From: Chitinophagaceae bacterium
GTDB lineage: Bacteria > Bacteroidota > Bacteroidia > Chitinophagales > Chitinophagaceae
Length of the DNA stretch: 61,297 nucleotides
Assembly (NCBI GenBank): GCA_004173355.1
Contig: SEAD01000010.1
Span: 1 to 61,297 of the forward strand
Reading direction: 5' to 3'
The notes under the pieces are model-generated. The model had not been told where the DNA came from, searched no databases, and saw nothing but the letters and a program-made list of their open reading frames with translations. The position numbers and the translations under genes are program-made. Of the stretch, positions 7,806 to 16,437 are shown piece after piece (within the stretch, counting starts at the first letter, position 1; each line of letters begins with the position of its first letter).

Positions 7806-9176
7806 TTAATAACCTGGATTTTGGGAAAGCAGTGGATTCCTGTTACGATCGTTCTGCGGTATAGGATAAAGCTGGTCATTTAATGTCCAGTCACTACCCT
7901 TTGCTACCGACATCACATTATCCACGCTCTTTGTCCGGCGAAGATCTATCCACCTGTCTCCGGATTCGGCAAACAATTCAAATCGCCGCTGGTGCCCGAT
8001 TTCATTCAATAAACCAGCCGTATTACCTATTGAAACAGCAGATAATCCGGCCCTCTCTCTTATCAGGTTAATATCAGCGCTTGCGCCATCAGGATTTGAT
8101 TGCATTGCCCTCGACTCCGCACGGATGAGGTACACCTCTGCAAGTCGAAGCGCCATTGTATATTCGGTTAATCCGGACACATTCTGCCCGACACGGTATT
8201 TGAACGCATAGTAATAATCGACACCTCCGATGTTTACACGCCTGAACCACTCATCCGATCGTTGGTCACCGGCTGCAAAGGAATCAATTATCTCTGGATC
8301 AATCGAAATATTGGCGGGCAACTCCGTGAATGGAAACATAGCCCCTGCATAGGTATTGGCCCCTTCGAACTTGGGTTCCAGCTGCCACAGAGCTTCACGG
8401 CTATTCTGCAAAAAAACCCCGGAGAGGTCACTAACCAAACCGTACTGACTTGTTTCATCGATAACCAAAGTGGCTGCCGACTCCGCCATACTCCACTTGC
8501 CTTCAAACAGATATATCCTGGAAAGTAAAGCCAGCGCAGCGAATTGATTGGGTCTGGTTCGTTCTTCTGTGGGTTGGTTTGAGGGCCCGATGTAAACAGG
8601 GGACAGTAATTGTATAGCCTCCTGTAAATCCTTTTCGAGCTGTTTGTAAATGCCAGGAACAGACTCCCGGAGGGCTCCCGCGTTTGCCTGGTAATCAGTT
8701 GTCAGGATCAACGGGATTTCGCCGTACAGTTGCACAAGGTAAAAATGGCAATATGCGCGAAGAAACAATGCCTCCCCCTGCAGCTGGTCATTCACTGCCC
8801 GTGTTATTGATTGAGAATTTTCCAGCCCCTTTAAAACGGAATTGCACCGGTAGATCGTGGTATACAAATCATTCCACAGTGCAGTAATGATTTCATTTTC
8901 CGGACTGAGGTTATTTGTAAAAACATCGATGCGGTCGGTCGATGGATTATAGTTGATCATCTCGTCGGCGGATAATCCTGTCAGCACGGACAGATTGTAC
9001 CAAAAACCCAGTTGTTCCATCTCGGCATAGATACCCAGCATAGCCGATGTTGCCGTGGCATCCGATGAAAACACAGAGCCGCTTGTAAGCTGGTTGTTGG
9101 GTTCCCCGGGTTCAATGAATTTACGGCAGGCCATCAGGGATACGCAGAGGAAAACGATAAAGAATATTCGTTGCAT
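7806..9176 (-). CDS. SusD/RagB-family nutrient-binding lipoprotein
   Basis: I start the gene at the ATG at 9176; a TTG two codons upstream is less likely. The product of 456 residues has a lipoprotein signal (MQRIFFIVFLCVSLMAC, lipobox LMAC) and the hallmarks of SusD proteins: TPR-like helices (FLRAYCHFYLVQLYGEIPLIL), the AEVYLIRAES segment, and a C-terminal ERRFELFAE-like element (QRRFELFAESGDRWIDLRR) with the final NPLLSQNPGY. It anchors on the outside of the outer membrane and caps the SusC channel, helping capture a substrate. SusC ends 9 bp before it and the TlpA-like gene follows. The substrate is not indicated; no glycoside hydrolase or peptidase gene is nearby. Confidence 0.93.
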   Translation of the reverse strand: MQRIFFIVFLCVSLMACRKFIEPGEPNNQLTSGSVFSSDATATSAMLGIYAEMEQLGFWYNLSVLTGLSADEMINYNPSTDRIDVFTNNLSPENEIITALWNDLYTTIYRCNSVLKGLENSQSITRAVNDQLQGEALFLRAYCHFYLVQLYGEIPLILTTDYQANAGALRESVPGIYKQLEKDLQEAIQLLSPVYIGPSNQPTEERTRPNQFAALALLSRIYLFEGKWSMAESAATLVIDETSQYGLVSDLSGVFLQNSREALWQLEPKFEGANTYAGAMFPFTELPANISIDPEIIDSFAAGDQRSDEWFRRVNIGGVDYYYAFKYRVGQNVSGLTEYTMALRLAEVYLIRAESRAMQSNPDGASADINLIRERAGLSAVSIGNTAGLLNEIGHQRRFELFAESGDRWIDLRRTKSVDNVMSVAKGSDWTLNDQLYPIPQNDRNRNPLLSQNPGY

Positions 9177-9185
9177 AAACAAACT

Positions 9186-12100
9186 TTAAATAGTGATGTG
9201 GAACCCCAGTGTTACAATTTTGAGAGGAGGGATCACCGCTCTTGTCTCCGGATCCAGACCCTTGTAAGGGGTAATGGTAAACAGGTTCTGGGCCTGGACA
9301 AAGAGATCTCCGGCTTTGATGCCAACTTTACGGATATACGAAGTGGGTATGTCGTAGCTCAGATGGATATTCTTTATCCTTACAAAAGACGCATCGCCAA
9401 GTGATCCATTGCTGTTACGGAAATTGGTGAAGGCCGGGTTGCTAAGCGTATTGGAATTGGAAAATTTCTGGATGTCACCCTGATCCCCGGGATGCTGCCA
9501 TCGATCGAGCACAAAATCCGGCTGGTTGGTAAGGGACCCTGGTCGTGAAAAGTTATTGATGTATGTATTGGCATTTTTGTTTCGGACAAATTGGGTAAAA
9601 ACTGACAACTGGATCTGCCCATACCTGATCGATTGTTCAAGTCCCCCAAAATATTGCTGCCCGGTAAATATCACTTGTGAGAGATCACCTGGAGCAGAGA
9701 TCCGGCCATCCCCATCGGCATCCACGAAATTGTAATTTCCGGTTGCAGGATCCACTCCGGTTGTTGCAAAACGTTTTACGATACTCAGGGGTTGTCCCAC
9801 AACATATGAATTTGCATAGGATGAATTTGCCAGGCCATCAAACTTAACCAGGCGGTTTTTCGGCAAGGTCAGGGTCAGGTGTGCAGACCATGTCCACCTG
9901 CTGCGTTGAAGGATAGTGGCGTTAATGTCCAGTTCCCATCCATAATTGCGTACCCGGGCCGGCAGGTTGGCGAGTACACCCTGGAAGCCGGCTATTGCCG
10001 GAAGTGAATACTGCACGAGCTGGTTGCCGGTGAAGTTGTTGAAATAGTTGACTGCAATCAGGACACGGTCTTTCATTAAGCCGATTTCCAGGCTCGCTTC
10101 TGTTTTGGTCACTTTCTCCCAGCGGAACGATGGATTGTAAAGTTGCGTGGGATTCAGGGTTGCGACACCCTGGTAAGTGTAGGGGTATGTACTATATGAA
10201 TCCAGGAATCGATAGTCGCCAATCTGGTCATTGCCCGTAGTTCCAAGACTGGCTTTCAGCTTGCCAAAGCTGAGTAACCGGTTTTTCGCGAGCCATTTTT
10301 CGCGGCTGAAAATCCAAGCTGCACCCGCGGAGCCAAAATTGGCAAACCTGTTCTCCGGCCCGTACCTGCTCGAACCATCCCGACGGGCATTCAGTGTCAG
10401 GAAATACCTGCCGGAATAATCTGCGGCTATTCTTGCAAATACCCCGGCATAGCGATACCGGGAGGTCATGTCGGTTGTTGTCATCACGCTGGCCGCTCCC
10501 TGCAGGCTGTTCATCAGTTCGTCACTCTGATACATGCTTCCAGACTGTATCAACGTTCTCCTGTCTGTCCCCTGCATCGTCGATCCTGTCAGCACTTCAA
10601 AAGACATGCTCTGCATTTTCCAGCGGTAACTTATCTGTGGTTCGGCGATAAAGGTTTCCACACTGGTATTGCCAAACCCAGCCTCCGTAAATACAAAATT
10701 GGCGGGATTCTGCGACCGCGCCGGAACTGTCACATGTTCATTTAGGTTCAGCGATGAAAAACCAAGATTTAATTTCGCCTCCAGGCCTTGAAAAACCCGG
10801 TAGGACAGATGCAGGTTAGACAGCAGGTTGTCTGACCTGGTAGCATAGTGTTGCCGGAGGATAGCAAATGGATTCACCCAGCTTGAGTTTTCCCAGTTGA
10901 AGGAACCATCCGCATTATAAATTTCGGGCGCGTTGGGCGACAGGTAAAGATAAGCCGTCATATTATCCCTGGGCAGCAGGTTATGATTCTGAAGATAGCT
11001 GCCGCTCAGGCCAATCTGGAACCGGCGATCATTGCTTGCATGGTTCAGCTGGAAGCCAAGTGATACCTTCTTTTCATTAAAGGGACCAGGGATGATGGTA
11101 GATTCATCGTGGTAACCTGCGGATATGGAGAATTGGGTTTGATCACTACCGCCGGATACCCCTACATTCACGTCGCGCAAATTCATGGTGTTGCCTATCA
11201 GCAAATCCTGCCAGTCGGTTGACCGTGTTGTATCCCATGATAATAAATCCCGCGCATTGGAAGCAGTGGGTGTGACTCCGTCATTCCGGAATGCCTCACG
11301 GCGCATCATGAGGTAATCTTTCAGTCCAAGCATTGGTAGCTGGCGGGTTATTCTTCCCCACCCGGTAAAAAACCGTGCGTCGACCGCAGTCTTTCCCGCC
11401 CTTGCACGTTTGGTTGTAATCAGTATAACACCATTCGCGCCACGTGAACCATATATTGCAGTTGCATCCGCATCTTTTAATACTTCCACGCTCTCGATAT
11501 CGCTTGGGTTAACATTGGCCAGCGGGCTGGAGTTTGCTCCACCGCCGCCCCCGAATGAGCTTGTGAGTGTTGTGGAAGGAAACGGTACCCCGTCAATGAT
11601 ATATAAAGGTTCATTCCCGTTGCCAATGCTGTTTTGTCCCCTTAACCGTACGGTAAAATTACTCCCCGGTAAACCGGAAGTCTGGGTTACCTGCAGACCT
11701 GTAACACGACCTTGCATACCTGCCAGCACATTATCAACCGGCTGCCGTTCCAGTTCAGCCTTACTCACTTTTTGCACAGTTGCCGTTGACGTCCTCCGCG
11801 TCGTTTTTCCGTAAGCGATAATAATAGTTTCGTCAAGAAGTCCTATCCTGGATCTGGCGCTGATCAGTAAGTAGGGCTGGGCTCCCGATTCAATCTCTTT
11901 CGTTTGTATTTCTGCACCTGAAACGATGATAACTGCGTTTACGGGCACGGCAGGGAACCTGAATTCACCATTCAAACCTGTCGACAATGCCTGACCGGTC
12001 TGGAGGATGGTGATCGTGATCCCCGGGAGCGGAAGGCCGTGCTCATTCACTACCCTGCCTTCCAATATTTTTCCCCTGCCGCCAGGCGGATCTGTCTTTT

Positions 12101-12416
12101 TCTTATGGATGATAATTTTATTTCCCTCGGTGCGAAATCCAAGCGGTTGATTCTTCATTACCTCGCCCAGCAGGGAATCCAGGGACACAGCAGCAACTGA
12201 AACCGTGACGGGCTTACCTTCAGCCAGTACTTCCTCCGAGTAAATAAAATGCACATTCCCTTGTTGCTCGATAAGGTCAAAAACTTTCGCGAGGGATGCC
12301 TGTCGCACAGAAATGGAAAATATCTGCGCATCCACTAATTCCGGCACTGGAAAAAAGAACAACAACAAAATCATTTGGCGCAACTGTGGCCTGCACCATT
12401 TCGGGGGTAAAAGCAT
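9186..12416 (-). CDS. SusC/RagA-family TonB-linked outer-membrane protein with STN domain
   Basis: The 1076-residue protein has in order a signal sequence (about 1-30), a secretin/TonB short N-terminal (STN) domain (about 32-100; FSISVRQASLAKVFDLI), a CarboxypepD_reg domain (about 118-195; LEGRVVNEHGLPLPGITI), a TonB plug (about 215-335; TSGLPGSNFTVRLRGQNSI, EVLKDADATAIYGSRGANGVILITTK) and a large beta-barrel to the C-terminus. It forms the TonB-driven import channel for the SusD partner. The STN domain is the part that talks to an anti-sigma FecR protein, and a FecR and an ECF sigma gene lie directly upstream, so it is likely both transporter and sensor of its own ligand. Confidence 0.94.
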   Translation of the reverse strand: MLLPPKWCRPQLRQMILLLFFFPVPELVDAQIFSISVRQASLAKVFDLIEQQGNVHFIYSEEVLAEGKPVTVSVAAVSLDSLLGEVMKNQPLGFRTEGNKIIIHKKKTDPPGGRGKILEGRVVNEHGLPLPGITITILQTGQALSTGLNGEFRFPAVPVNAVIIVSGAEIQTKEIESGAQPYLLISARSRIGLLDETIIIAYGKTTRRTSTATVQKVSKAELERQPVDNVLAGMQGRVTGLQVTQTSGLPGSNFTVRLRGQNSIGNGNEPLYIIDGVPFPSTTLTSSFGGGGGANSSPLANVNPSDIESVEVLKDADATAIYGSRGANGVILITTKRARAGKTAVDARFFTGWGRITRQLPMLGLKDYLMMRREAFRNDGVTPTASNARDLLSWDTTRSTDWQDLLIGNTMNLRDVNVGVSGGSDQTQFSISAGYHDESTIIPGPFNEKKVSLGFQLNHASNDRRFQIGLSGSYLQNHNLLPRDNMTAYLYLSPNAPEIYNADGSFNWENSSWVNPFAILRQHYATRSDNLLSNLHLSYRVFQGLEAKLNLGFSSLNLNEHVTVPARSQNPANFVFTEAGFGNTSVETFIAEPQISYRWKMQSMSFEVLTGSTMQGTDRRTLIQSGSMYQSDELMNSLQGAASVMTTTDMTSRYRYAGVFARIAADYSGRYFLTLNARRDGSSRYGPENRFANFGSAGAAWIFSREKWLAKNRLLSFGKLKASLGTTGNDQIGDYRFLDSYSTYPYTYQGVATLNPTQLYNPSFRWEKVTKTEASLEIGLMKDRVLIAVNYFNNFTGNQLVQYSLPAIAGFQGVLANLPARVRNYGWELDINATILQRSRWTWSAHLTLTLPKNRLVKFDGLANSSYANSYVVGQPLSIVKRFATTGVDPATGNYNFVDADGDGRISAPGDLSQVIFTGQQYFGGLEQSIRYGQIQLSVFTQFVRNKNANTYINNFSRPGSLTNQPDFVLDRWQHPGDQGDIQKFSNSNTLSNPAFTNFRNSNGSLGDASFVRIKNIHLSYDIPTSYIRKVGIKAGDLFVQAQNLFTITPYKGLDPETRAVIPPLKIVTLGFHITI

Positions 12417-12525
12417 AGCTTTGGCTTGTTTGGGTTAAACAATGGTCGTTTCCGCGATATAACCTGGGTAACCCAATCATCGCCGGGAAGTGTTGGCGCA
12501 CCCCCGGCATTTTTATTGGGGTTCC

Positions 12526-13692
12526 TCAATCATTGACATATATGGTGTCGCCGGCAATCTCAAAATGCACCTGGCCGGTTGCCTCCATCACTTTCAGTAC
12601 CTGTGATACAGGCACACTCCGGTCTATCGTCCCGGTAAAATGATCGGTTGGTTTCTTACGGTACACCACCGTTGCGCCATACCATCGTCCGATCATGCGC
12701 ATCAGGCTTTCAATCGGGGCTTTCCTGAACTTAAACTCATTGCGGGTCCATGCTGTTACCGGTGCCAGCTCGACTGCACGGACTGACCACTGCCCACCCG
12801 CAATACCCAGCTGCTGTCCGGGCTGCAAATCCATTGTTTGCTGACCAGCCTGCACGCGGATCTTTCCTTCCGTCAGTGTAGTTTGTATGGCAGGCTCATC
12901 AGGATAAGCATTGACATTAAAAGCTGTACCTACCGCTGTCACGTCTATGCCATTTACCTGTACGATAAATGGATGACTGACATCCCTGGCAACTTCAAAA
13001 AAGGTTTCACCGGTTACCAGCACCCTTCGTTCATTGCCCGTAAAACGGGAAGGGTATTGAATAGAAGAATTGGAATTTACCCATACCCTTGTGCCGTCTG
13101 GCAAAACGATTTTATAAAACCCTTTGAAAGGCACTTCCAGTCTATGTTGCATCGGCTCCCCTTCATTCGCGGCATATAATACTTCCCCTCCCGTCACATG
13201 CACATTCGCATCAATCACGGTGTCGGTGCTACTTTCAAGGGCAACCCTCCTGCCGTCGCCCATCAGGAGCACCGCAGTGGATGAACCAGGAGTGATATCA
13301 GCAGGTGCCTTAAGGTTCAATGCCATCAGCGGCTTAGGATTTCCCCCCGACATATAAAAAATACCAAACCCGATCAGTCCGATAAGGCTTGCGGCCAGTG
13401 CGTAATACCCGGCACGCATCTTTTTTACCGGGGCTTCAAACGAAATCCGCGCTTTGACCTTTCGCAGGTTTTTCTCTACCTCCGTTTCATAATACCATTT
13501 CATGAAAGCCGTAACCGTTTCCCCGGCAGTGAGGTCTTCAAACACCTGCATATTGTGTTCGCTCGCCTGTACCCAATAGTCGAGTTCTGATTCCTCCTCC
13601 TCGGTCAGGTCTTCCTGCACAAACTGCGCAATCAGATAGGCCACCCGGAACTCCTTACCCATTTCATTCTCGTAGTGCTCAAAACTGTTCAT
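12526..13692 (-). CDS. FecR-family anti-sigma factor
   Basis: The 388-residue protein has a cytoplasmic N-terminal part (about 1-95), one transmembrane helix (about 96-116; YYALAASLIGLIGFGIFYM), a periplasmic FecR domain (about 160-290; FFEVARDVSHPFIVQVNGIDVTAVGTAFNV split over two strands) and a C-terminal DUF4974-type domain (about 318-388; FKFRKAPIESLMRMIGRWYG). It should hold the sigma factor inactive until the SusC STN domain signals substrate binding. It lies 96 bp after the sigma gene, with a hairpin between them, and 109 bp before SusC. Confidence 0.93.
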   Translation of the reverse strand: MNSFEHYENEMGKEFRVAYLIAQFVQEDLTEEEESELDYWVQASEHNMQVFEDLTAGETVTAFMKWYYETEVEKNLRKVKARISFEAPVKKMRAGYYALAASLIGLIGFGIFYMSGGNPKPLMALNLKAPADITPGSSTAVLLMGDGRRVALESSTDTVIDANVHVTGGEVLYAANEGEPMQHRLEVPFKGFYKIVLPDGTRVWVNSNSSIQYPSRFTGNERRVLVTGETFFEVARDVSHPFIVQVNGIDVTAVGTAFNVNAYPDEPAIQTTLTEGKIRVQAGQQTMDLQPGQQLGIAGGQWSVRAVELAPVTAWTRNEFKFRKAPIESLMRMIGRWYGATVVYRKKPTDHFTGTIDRSVPVSQVLKVMEATGQVHFEIAGDTIYVND

Positions 13693-13742
13693 AACGTGCT
13701 TTTATTATAAGGGAGGTCGGATATAAGATCTTAAAACGCCAG

Positions 13743-13773
13743 AAAACCGGACAAACGAATGCCGGTTTTTTTT
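13743..13773. terminator. Hairpin between sigma factor and fecR genes
   Basis: AAAACCGG pairs with CCGGTTTT around an 11-base loop and is followed on the plus strand by a run reaching eight Ts; on the minus strand four Ts end the stem. No plus-strand gene ends here, so it more likely acts on the leftward sigma-to-FecR transcript as a partial terminator or stabiliser, lowering FecR and SusC expression relative to sigma. That role is inference. Confidence 0.55.
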
Positions 13774-13788
13774 CGCGGAAAAAACGGT

Positions 13789-14325
13789 TCAAAGTGAAAT
13801 TTTTATTTTCCTAAGTGCAACGAGCGCCCTAAGTCGTTGACGGGTAATTGTATCTGGCTCCAGTTGCAGGTCAGTGGCTATCTCGCGGTTGCTTTTGCCT
13901 TCGAGGTAATAAAGCCGGATAATCCGCTGCAAGGCAGGCGTCAGGGTTTCCACCAACTGGTAAAGCTGCCGGGCAGTATCCGCCGCTATGATAGCTGCTT
14001 CAATGTTGGGGGAAGCCGCGACGTCAGGAACGAGGTTGATGGTTGATTTTGTTTTCTCCACCGATTTAAGCGAGGCATTCCTCACACTCATGTAGAGGTA
14101 ACTTTTTATCAGTGAGATATGCCCGAGCCGGTCCCGACGATCCCATAAGGTCACGAAACAATCCTGCACGATGTCTTCGGCAGCCTGCCTGTCGCTGATA
14201 AAGCGGCCTGCGAAATAGGTGAGCGGGGAAAAGTAAGTACGGAACAGGCAGTCGAAAGCAGCTTCCTCGCCCTTCTGGAAGGCGGAAAGGAAGAGTGGAT
14301 CCTGTATACCATTAAAGGAAGGCAA
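13789..14325 (-). CDS. ECF RNA polymerase sigma factor
   Basis: The 178-residue protein has sigma region 2 (about 17-75; AFDCLFRTYFSPLTYFAGRF, then AAEDIVQDCFVTLWDRR) and sigma region 4 (about 118-175; LQRIIRLYYLEGKSNREIATDLQL, then TITRQRLRALVALR). It is the ECF type that works with FecR and STN-bearing SusC proteins, whose genes follow. The only plausible start is a TTG at 14325, because an in-frame stop lies four codons upstream and no downstream Met precedes region 2; this weak start may keep its level low. The gene heads the Sus-type regulatory operon. Confidence 0.9.
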   Translation of the reverse strand: MPSFNGIQDPLFLSAFQKGEEAAFDCLFRTYFSPLTYFAGRFISDRQAAEDIVQDCFVTLWDRRDRLGHISLIKSYLYMSVRNASLKSVEKTKSTINLVPDVAASPNIEAAIIAADTARQLYQLVETLTPALQRIIRLYYLEGKSNREIATDLQLEPDTITRQRLRALVALRKIKISL

Positions 14326-14457
14326 TAGGAAAAAGGTTTAGGGTGTAAAATCCTGTTTACATACCCACGCACCGTACAGTCATCCAATTTATGGGAAAAA
14401 AACGAATAATGGTACAGGTACCTTTGCCCGGTTTCGAATTTATCGATCAATTGCTTT

Positions 14458-14694
14458 GTGATAGGAGAAGCAACCAAAATAGAAAAATTCGTGATTGCAA
14501 AGGTGAAGGAGCTGCGGTTGGAATTCGGCTACACGCAAAGTTCGCTTTCGCAGAAACTGAATATGAGTGATAGTTTTGTGGGGCATGTGGAGACGCCGAA
14601 GCGCAGGGCGAAATACAATATCAATCACATCAATGCCCTGGCGAAACTCTTCAAATGTTCACCAAAAGATTTTTTTCCCGACAAAGCCATGTAG
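14458..14694 (+). CDS. XRE-family helix-turn-helix regulator
   Basis: About 78 residues, of which residues 10-70 form an HTH_3/XRE domain (VKELRLEFGYTQSSLSQKLNM, then SFVGHVETPKRRAKYNINHINALAKLF) with the CSPKDFFPDK ending usual in Bacteroidota. The annotated start is a GTG at 14458. An AGGAG lies just inside the frame (about 14462-14466), so translation may begin a few codons later and the true N-terminus near IEKFVIAKVKEL. It stands alone on the plus strand, divergent from the sigma factor gene, with only 4 bp to the convergent AraC gene stop. Its targets are unknown. Confidence 0.8.
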   Translation: MIGEATKIEKFVIAKVKELRLEFGYTQSSLSQKLNMSDSFVGHVETPKRRAKYNINHINALAKLFKCSPKDFFPDKAM

Positions 14695-14698
14695 GCTG

Positions 14699-15670
14699 TC
14701 ATCCCCGTCGTTGCTTCCTCCAATCATTTGGCGTGATCTTGAATCGCTTCCTGAATGCGGTGATAAACCCGGGCAGGGTCTGGTAACCGGCGAGATCCGC
14801 AATGTCCTTTAACGGTTTGTCCGTATTCTCCAGTAGGAGTTTGATATGGTCCATCTTCCTTTGCATCAGGCGCGGGAATAACCCGATGCCAAATACCTTT
14901 TCATAATTCCGTTTAAGGGTTACAAAATTTGTCCCGAGTTGCCGGGCCAGCTGAGGTATGGTGATACTGCCATCGAGATTATCCGCCATAATACGGTCGG
15001 CCTCATACATCTGGGCAACCTGTTTTGCGCTGAGTTCGCCCGGCAGCATCACAGGGGCAGCGGCAACGTGGCGGAACAGGATATCCCTGACTTTGTTGGC
15101 AAAATAAAAATCGCGGAAACGTTCGAGGAATGGTGCTTTCAGGATCTCGAAAACCATGTCAAGCACATCGGGTGGCAATGCCTGAGGGGATGTGGGTACC
15201 AGTCTCTCGGGTGAACCCAGGCTGTTAAGCAATTCGGGTGATAAATGAAAAGTCATTAAAATGACTGCATTGTTCCCCGGGAACTGCGTGGCGTAAGCCG
15301 CCTGTTCGGTCAGCTGGTACTGACCGGTATCAAGCAGTTCGCGCTGGCCGGATGGCAATTCATTTTCAATTGAACCACTAAGCAGTATCTGTAACCGCAG
15401 CCAGTTGTTTAATTCGGATATTATGACGCGTGTGGCATGGACGAACCTGAATTGACGGAGGGTGATAACGAGTAAGTCGTGCTGGTATACATGTTGCGAA
15501 ATGGTATACGATTCCCTTATCGCCTCAGAAAGGACGCTTCCCGGAATCCGCAAACCCCGGAATTTTCGATTTGGCGAAGGATTGAGCAGTATCTCTTCGC
15601 CAGAGGATAGGTTTAGTCGAATCATAAAGCAGTTCACGTACTGTCGGAATTTCCGTTTTTGAACGGACAT
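14699..15670 (-). CDS. AraC-family transcriptional regulator
   Basis: The 323-residue protein ends in an AraC DNA-binding domain (about 225-320): first HTH ITIPQLARQLGTNFVTLKRNYEKVFG, second HTH KPLKDIADLAGYQTLPGFITAFRKRF followed by KITPNDWRKQ. The N-terminal 200 residues are a ligand-binding or dimerisation region of no clear family. A second possible start (Met 16, MIRLNLSSGEEI) exists. VOC-family gene 15773-16162 lies 102 bp upstream on the same strand and may share its transcript. Effector and targets are unknown. Confidence 0.85.
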   Translation of the reverse strand: MSVQKRKFRQYVNCFMIRLNLSSGEEILLNPSPNRKFRGLRIPGSVLSEAIRESYTISQHVYQHDLLVITLRQFRFVHATRVIISELNNWLRLQILLSGSIENELPSGQRELLDTGQYQLTEQAAYATQFPGNNAVILMTFHLSPELLNSLGSPERLVPTSPQALPPDVLDMVFEILKAPFLERFRDFYFANKVRDILFRHVAAAPVMLPGELSAKQVAQMYEADRIMADNLDGSITIPQLARQLGTNFVTLKRNYEKVFGIGLFPRLMQRKMDHIKLLLENTDKPLKDIADLAGYQTLPGFITAFRKRFKITPNDWRKQRRG

Positions 15671-15772
15671 ATGGGTGCACCAAAGTGAAAAAAAGGTTTA
15701 TGAAAGTGATAAGGATGGCAAATGTTACGGGAATCCGTAATAAACGCGCCAGACCGATGGAGGGACTGGTAG

Positions 15773-16162
15773 TTACAACGTGTACCCGATTTCCCAGACA
15801 TGACCGAATGGATCCCTGATTTTACCGATCCTCCAGTCCTCCTCCGTAGTCATAGGGCAAATGACTGTCGCGCCGGATCTGACCGCCTGCTCATATAACC
15901 GGTCGGCGTTTTTTGTTTGCAGTACTATGCGCACGGAGCTGGCCGCATCCATGTCGGGACTCACATTCCCGTTTTCTATCTCTTCGTCCCCGACATAGAA
16001 CCGGGCGCCTTCAACTTCAATAACGGAAGATATTTTGGAATCCGCCAATTCGAAACGCCTGACCTCCACCGCATCAAAGGCGGAGATATAAAACTGTACG
16101 GCCTGCACCCCGTTTTTTACCGTAAGGAATGGAGTAACGTTTGTAATGGATGTTGCACTCAT
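15773..16162 (-). CDS. VOC-superfamily (glyoxalase/PhnB-like) protein
   Basis: The 129-residue protein has the betaalphabetabetabeta repeat of VOC proteins of the PhnB/YdhR-like sort: TPFLTVKNGVQAVQFYISAF at the start, VRIVLQTKNADRLYEQAVRSGATV in the middle and the C-terminal RIGKIRDPFGHVWEIG, whose DPFGHxW motif is typical. Such proteins are small metal-binding or ligand-binding folds, often annotated as glyoxalase or bleomycin-resistance-like; no specific reaction can be assigned. The start ATG at 16162 fits the family's N-terminus. Confidence 0.87.
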   Translation of the reverse strand: MSATSITNVTPFLTVKNGVQAVQFYISAFDAVEVRRFELADSKISSVIEVEGARFYVGDEEIENGNVSPDMDAASSVRIVLQTKNADRLYEQAVRSGATVICPMTTEEDWRIGKIRDPFGHVWEIGYTL

Positions 16163-16437
16163 AAGACCAGGGTTGTAATGACTTTCAGGATGTGAACTAT
16201 AAACTTACCAAATTTTCAGGATCAATAATTATTTACAGGGAATCCACGAATGCTTTGGTGAAATGACGCTGCGTCTGCCGGAAAACCCATCCGTTCTTCA
16301 GTGATTACACGTTGGATCTGCGGATTGGCCGGTTGTAAATTGCTTAGCACAAGCTGCCGCATTACCGTTTTTTATATTTTGGAGTAGCAGCCGCTCATTG
16401 GAAATGAACCAGTGAAAATTTCAGTATCTTGTTTTAA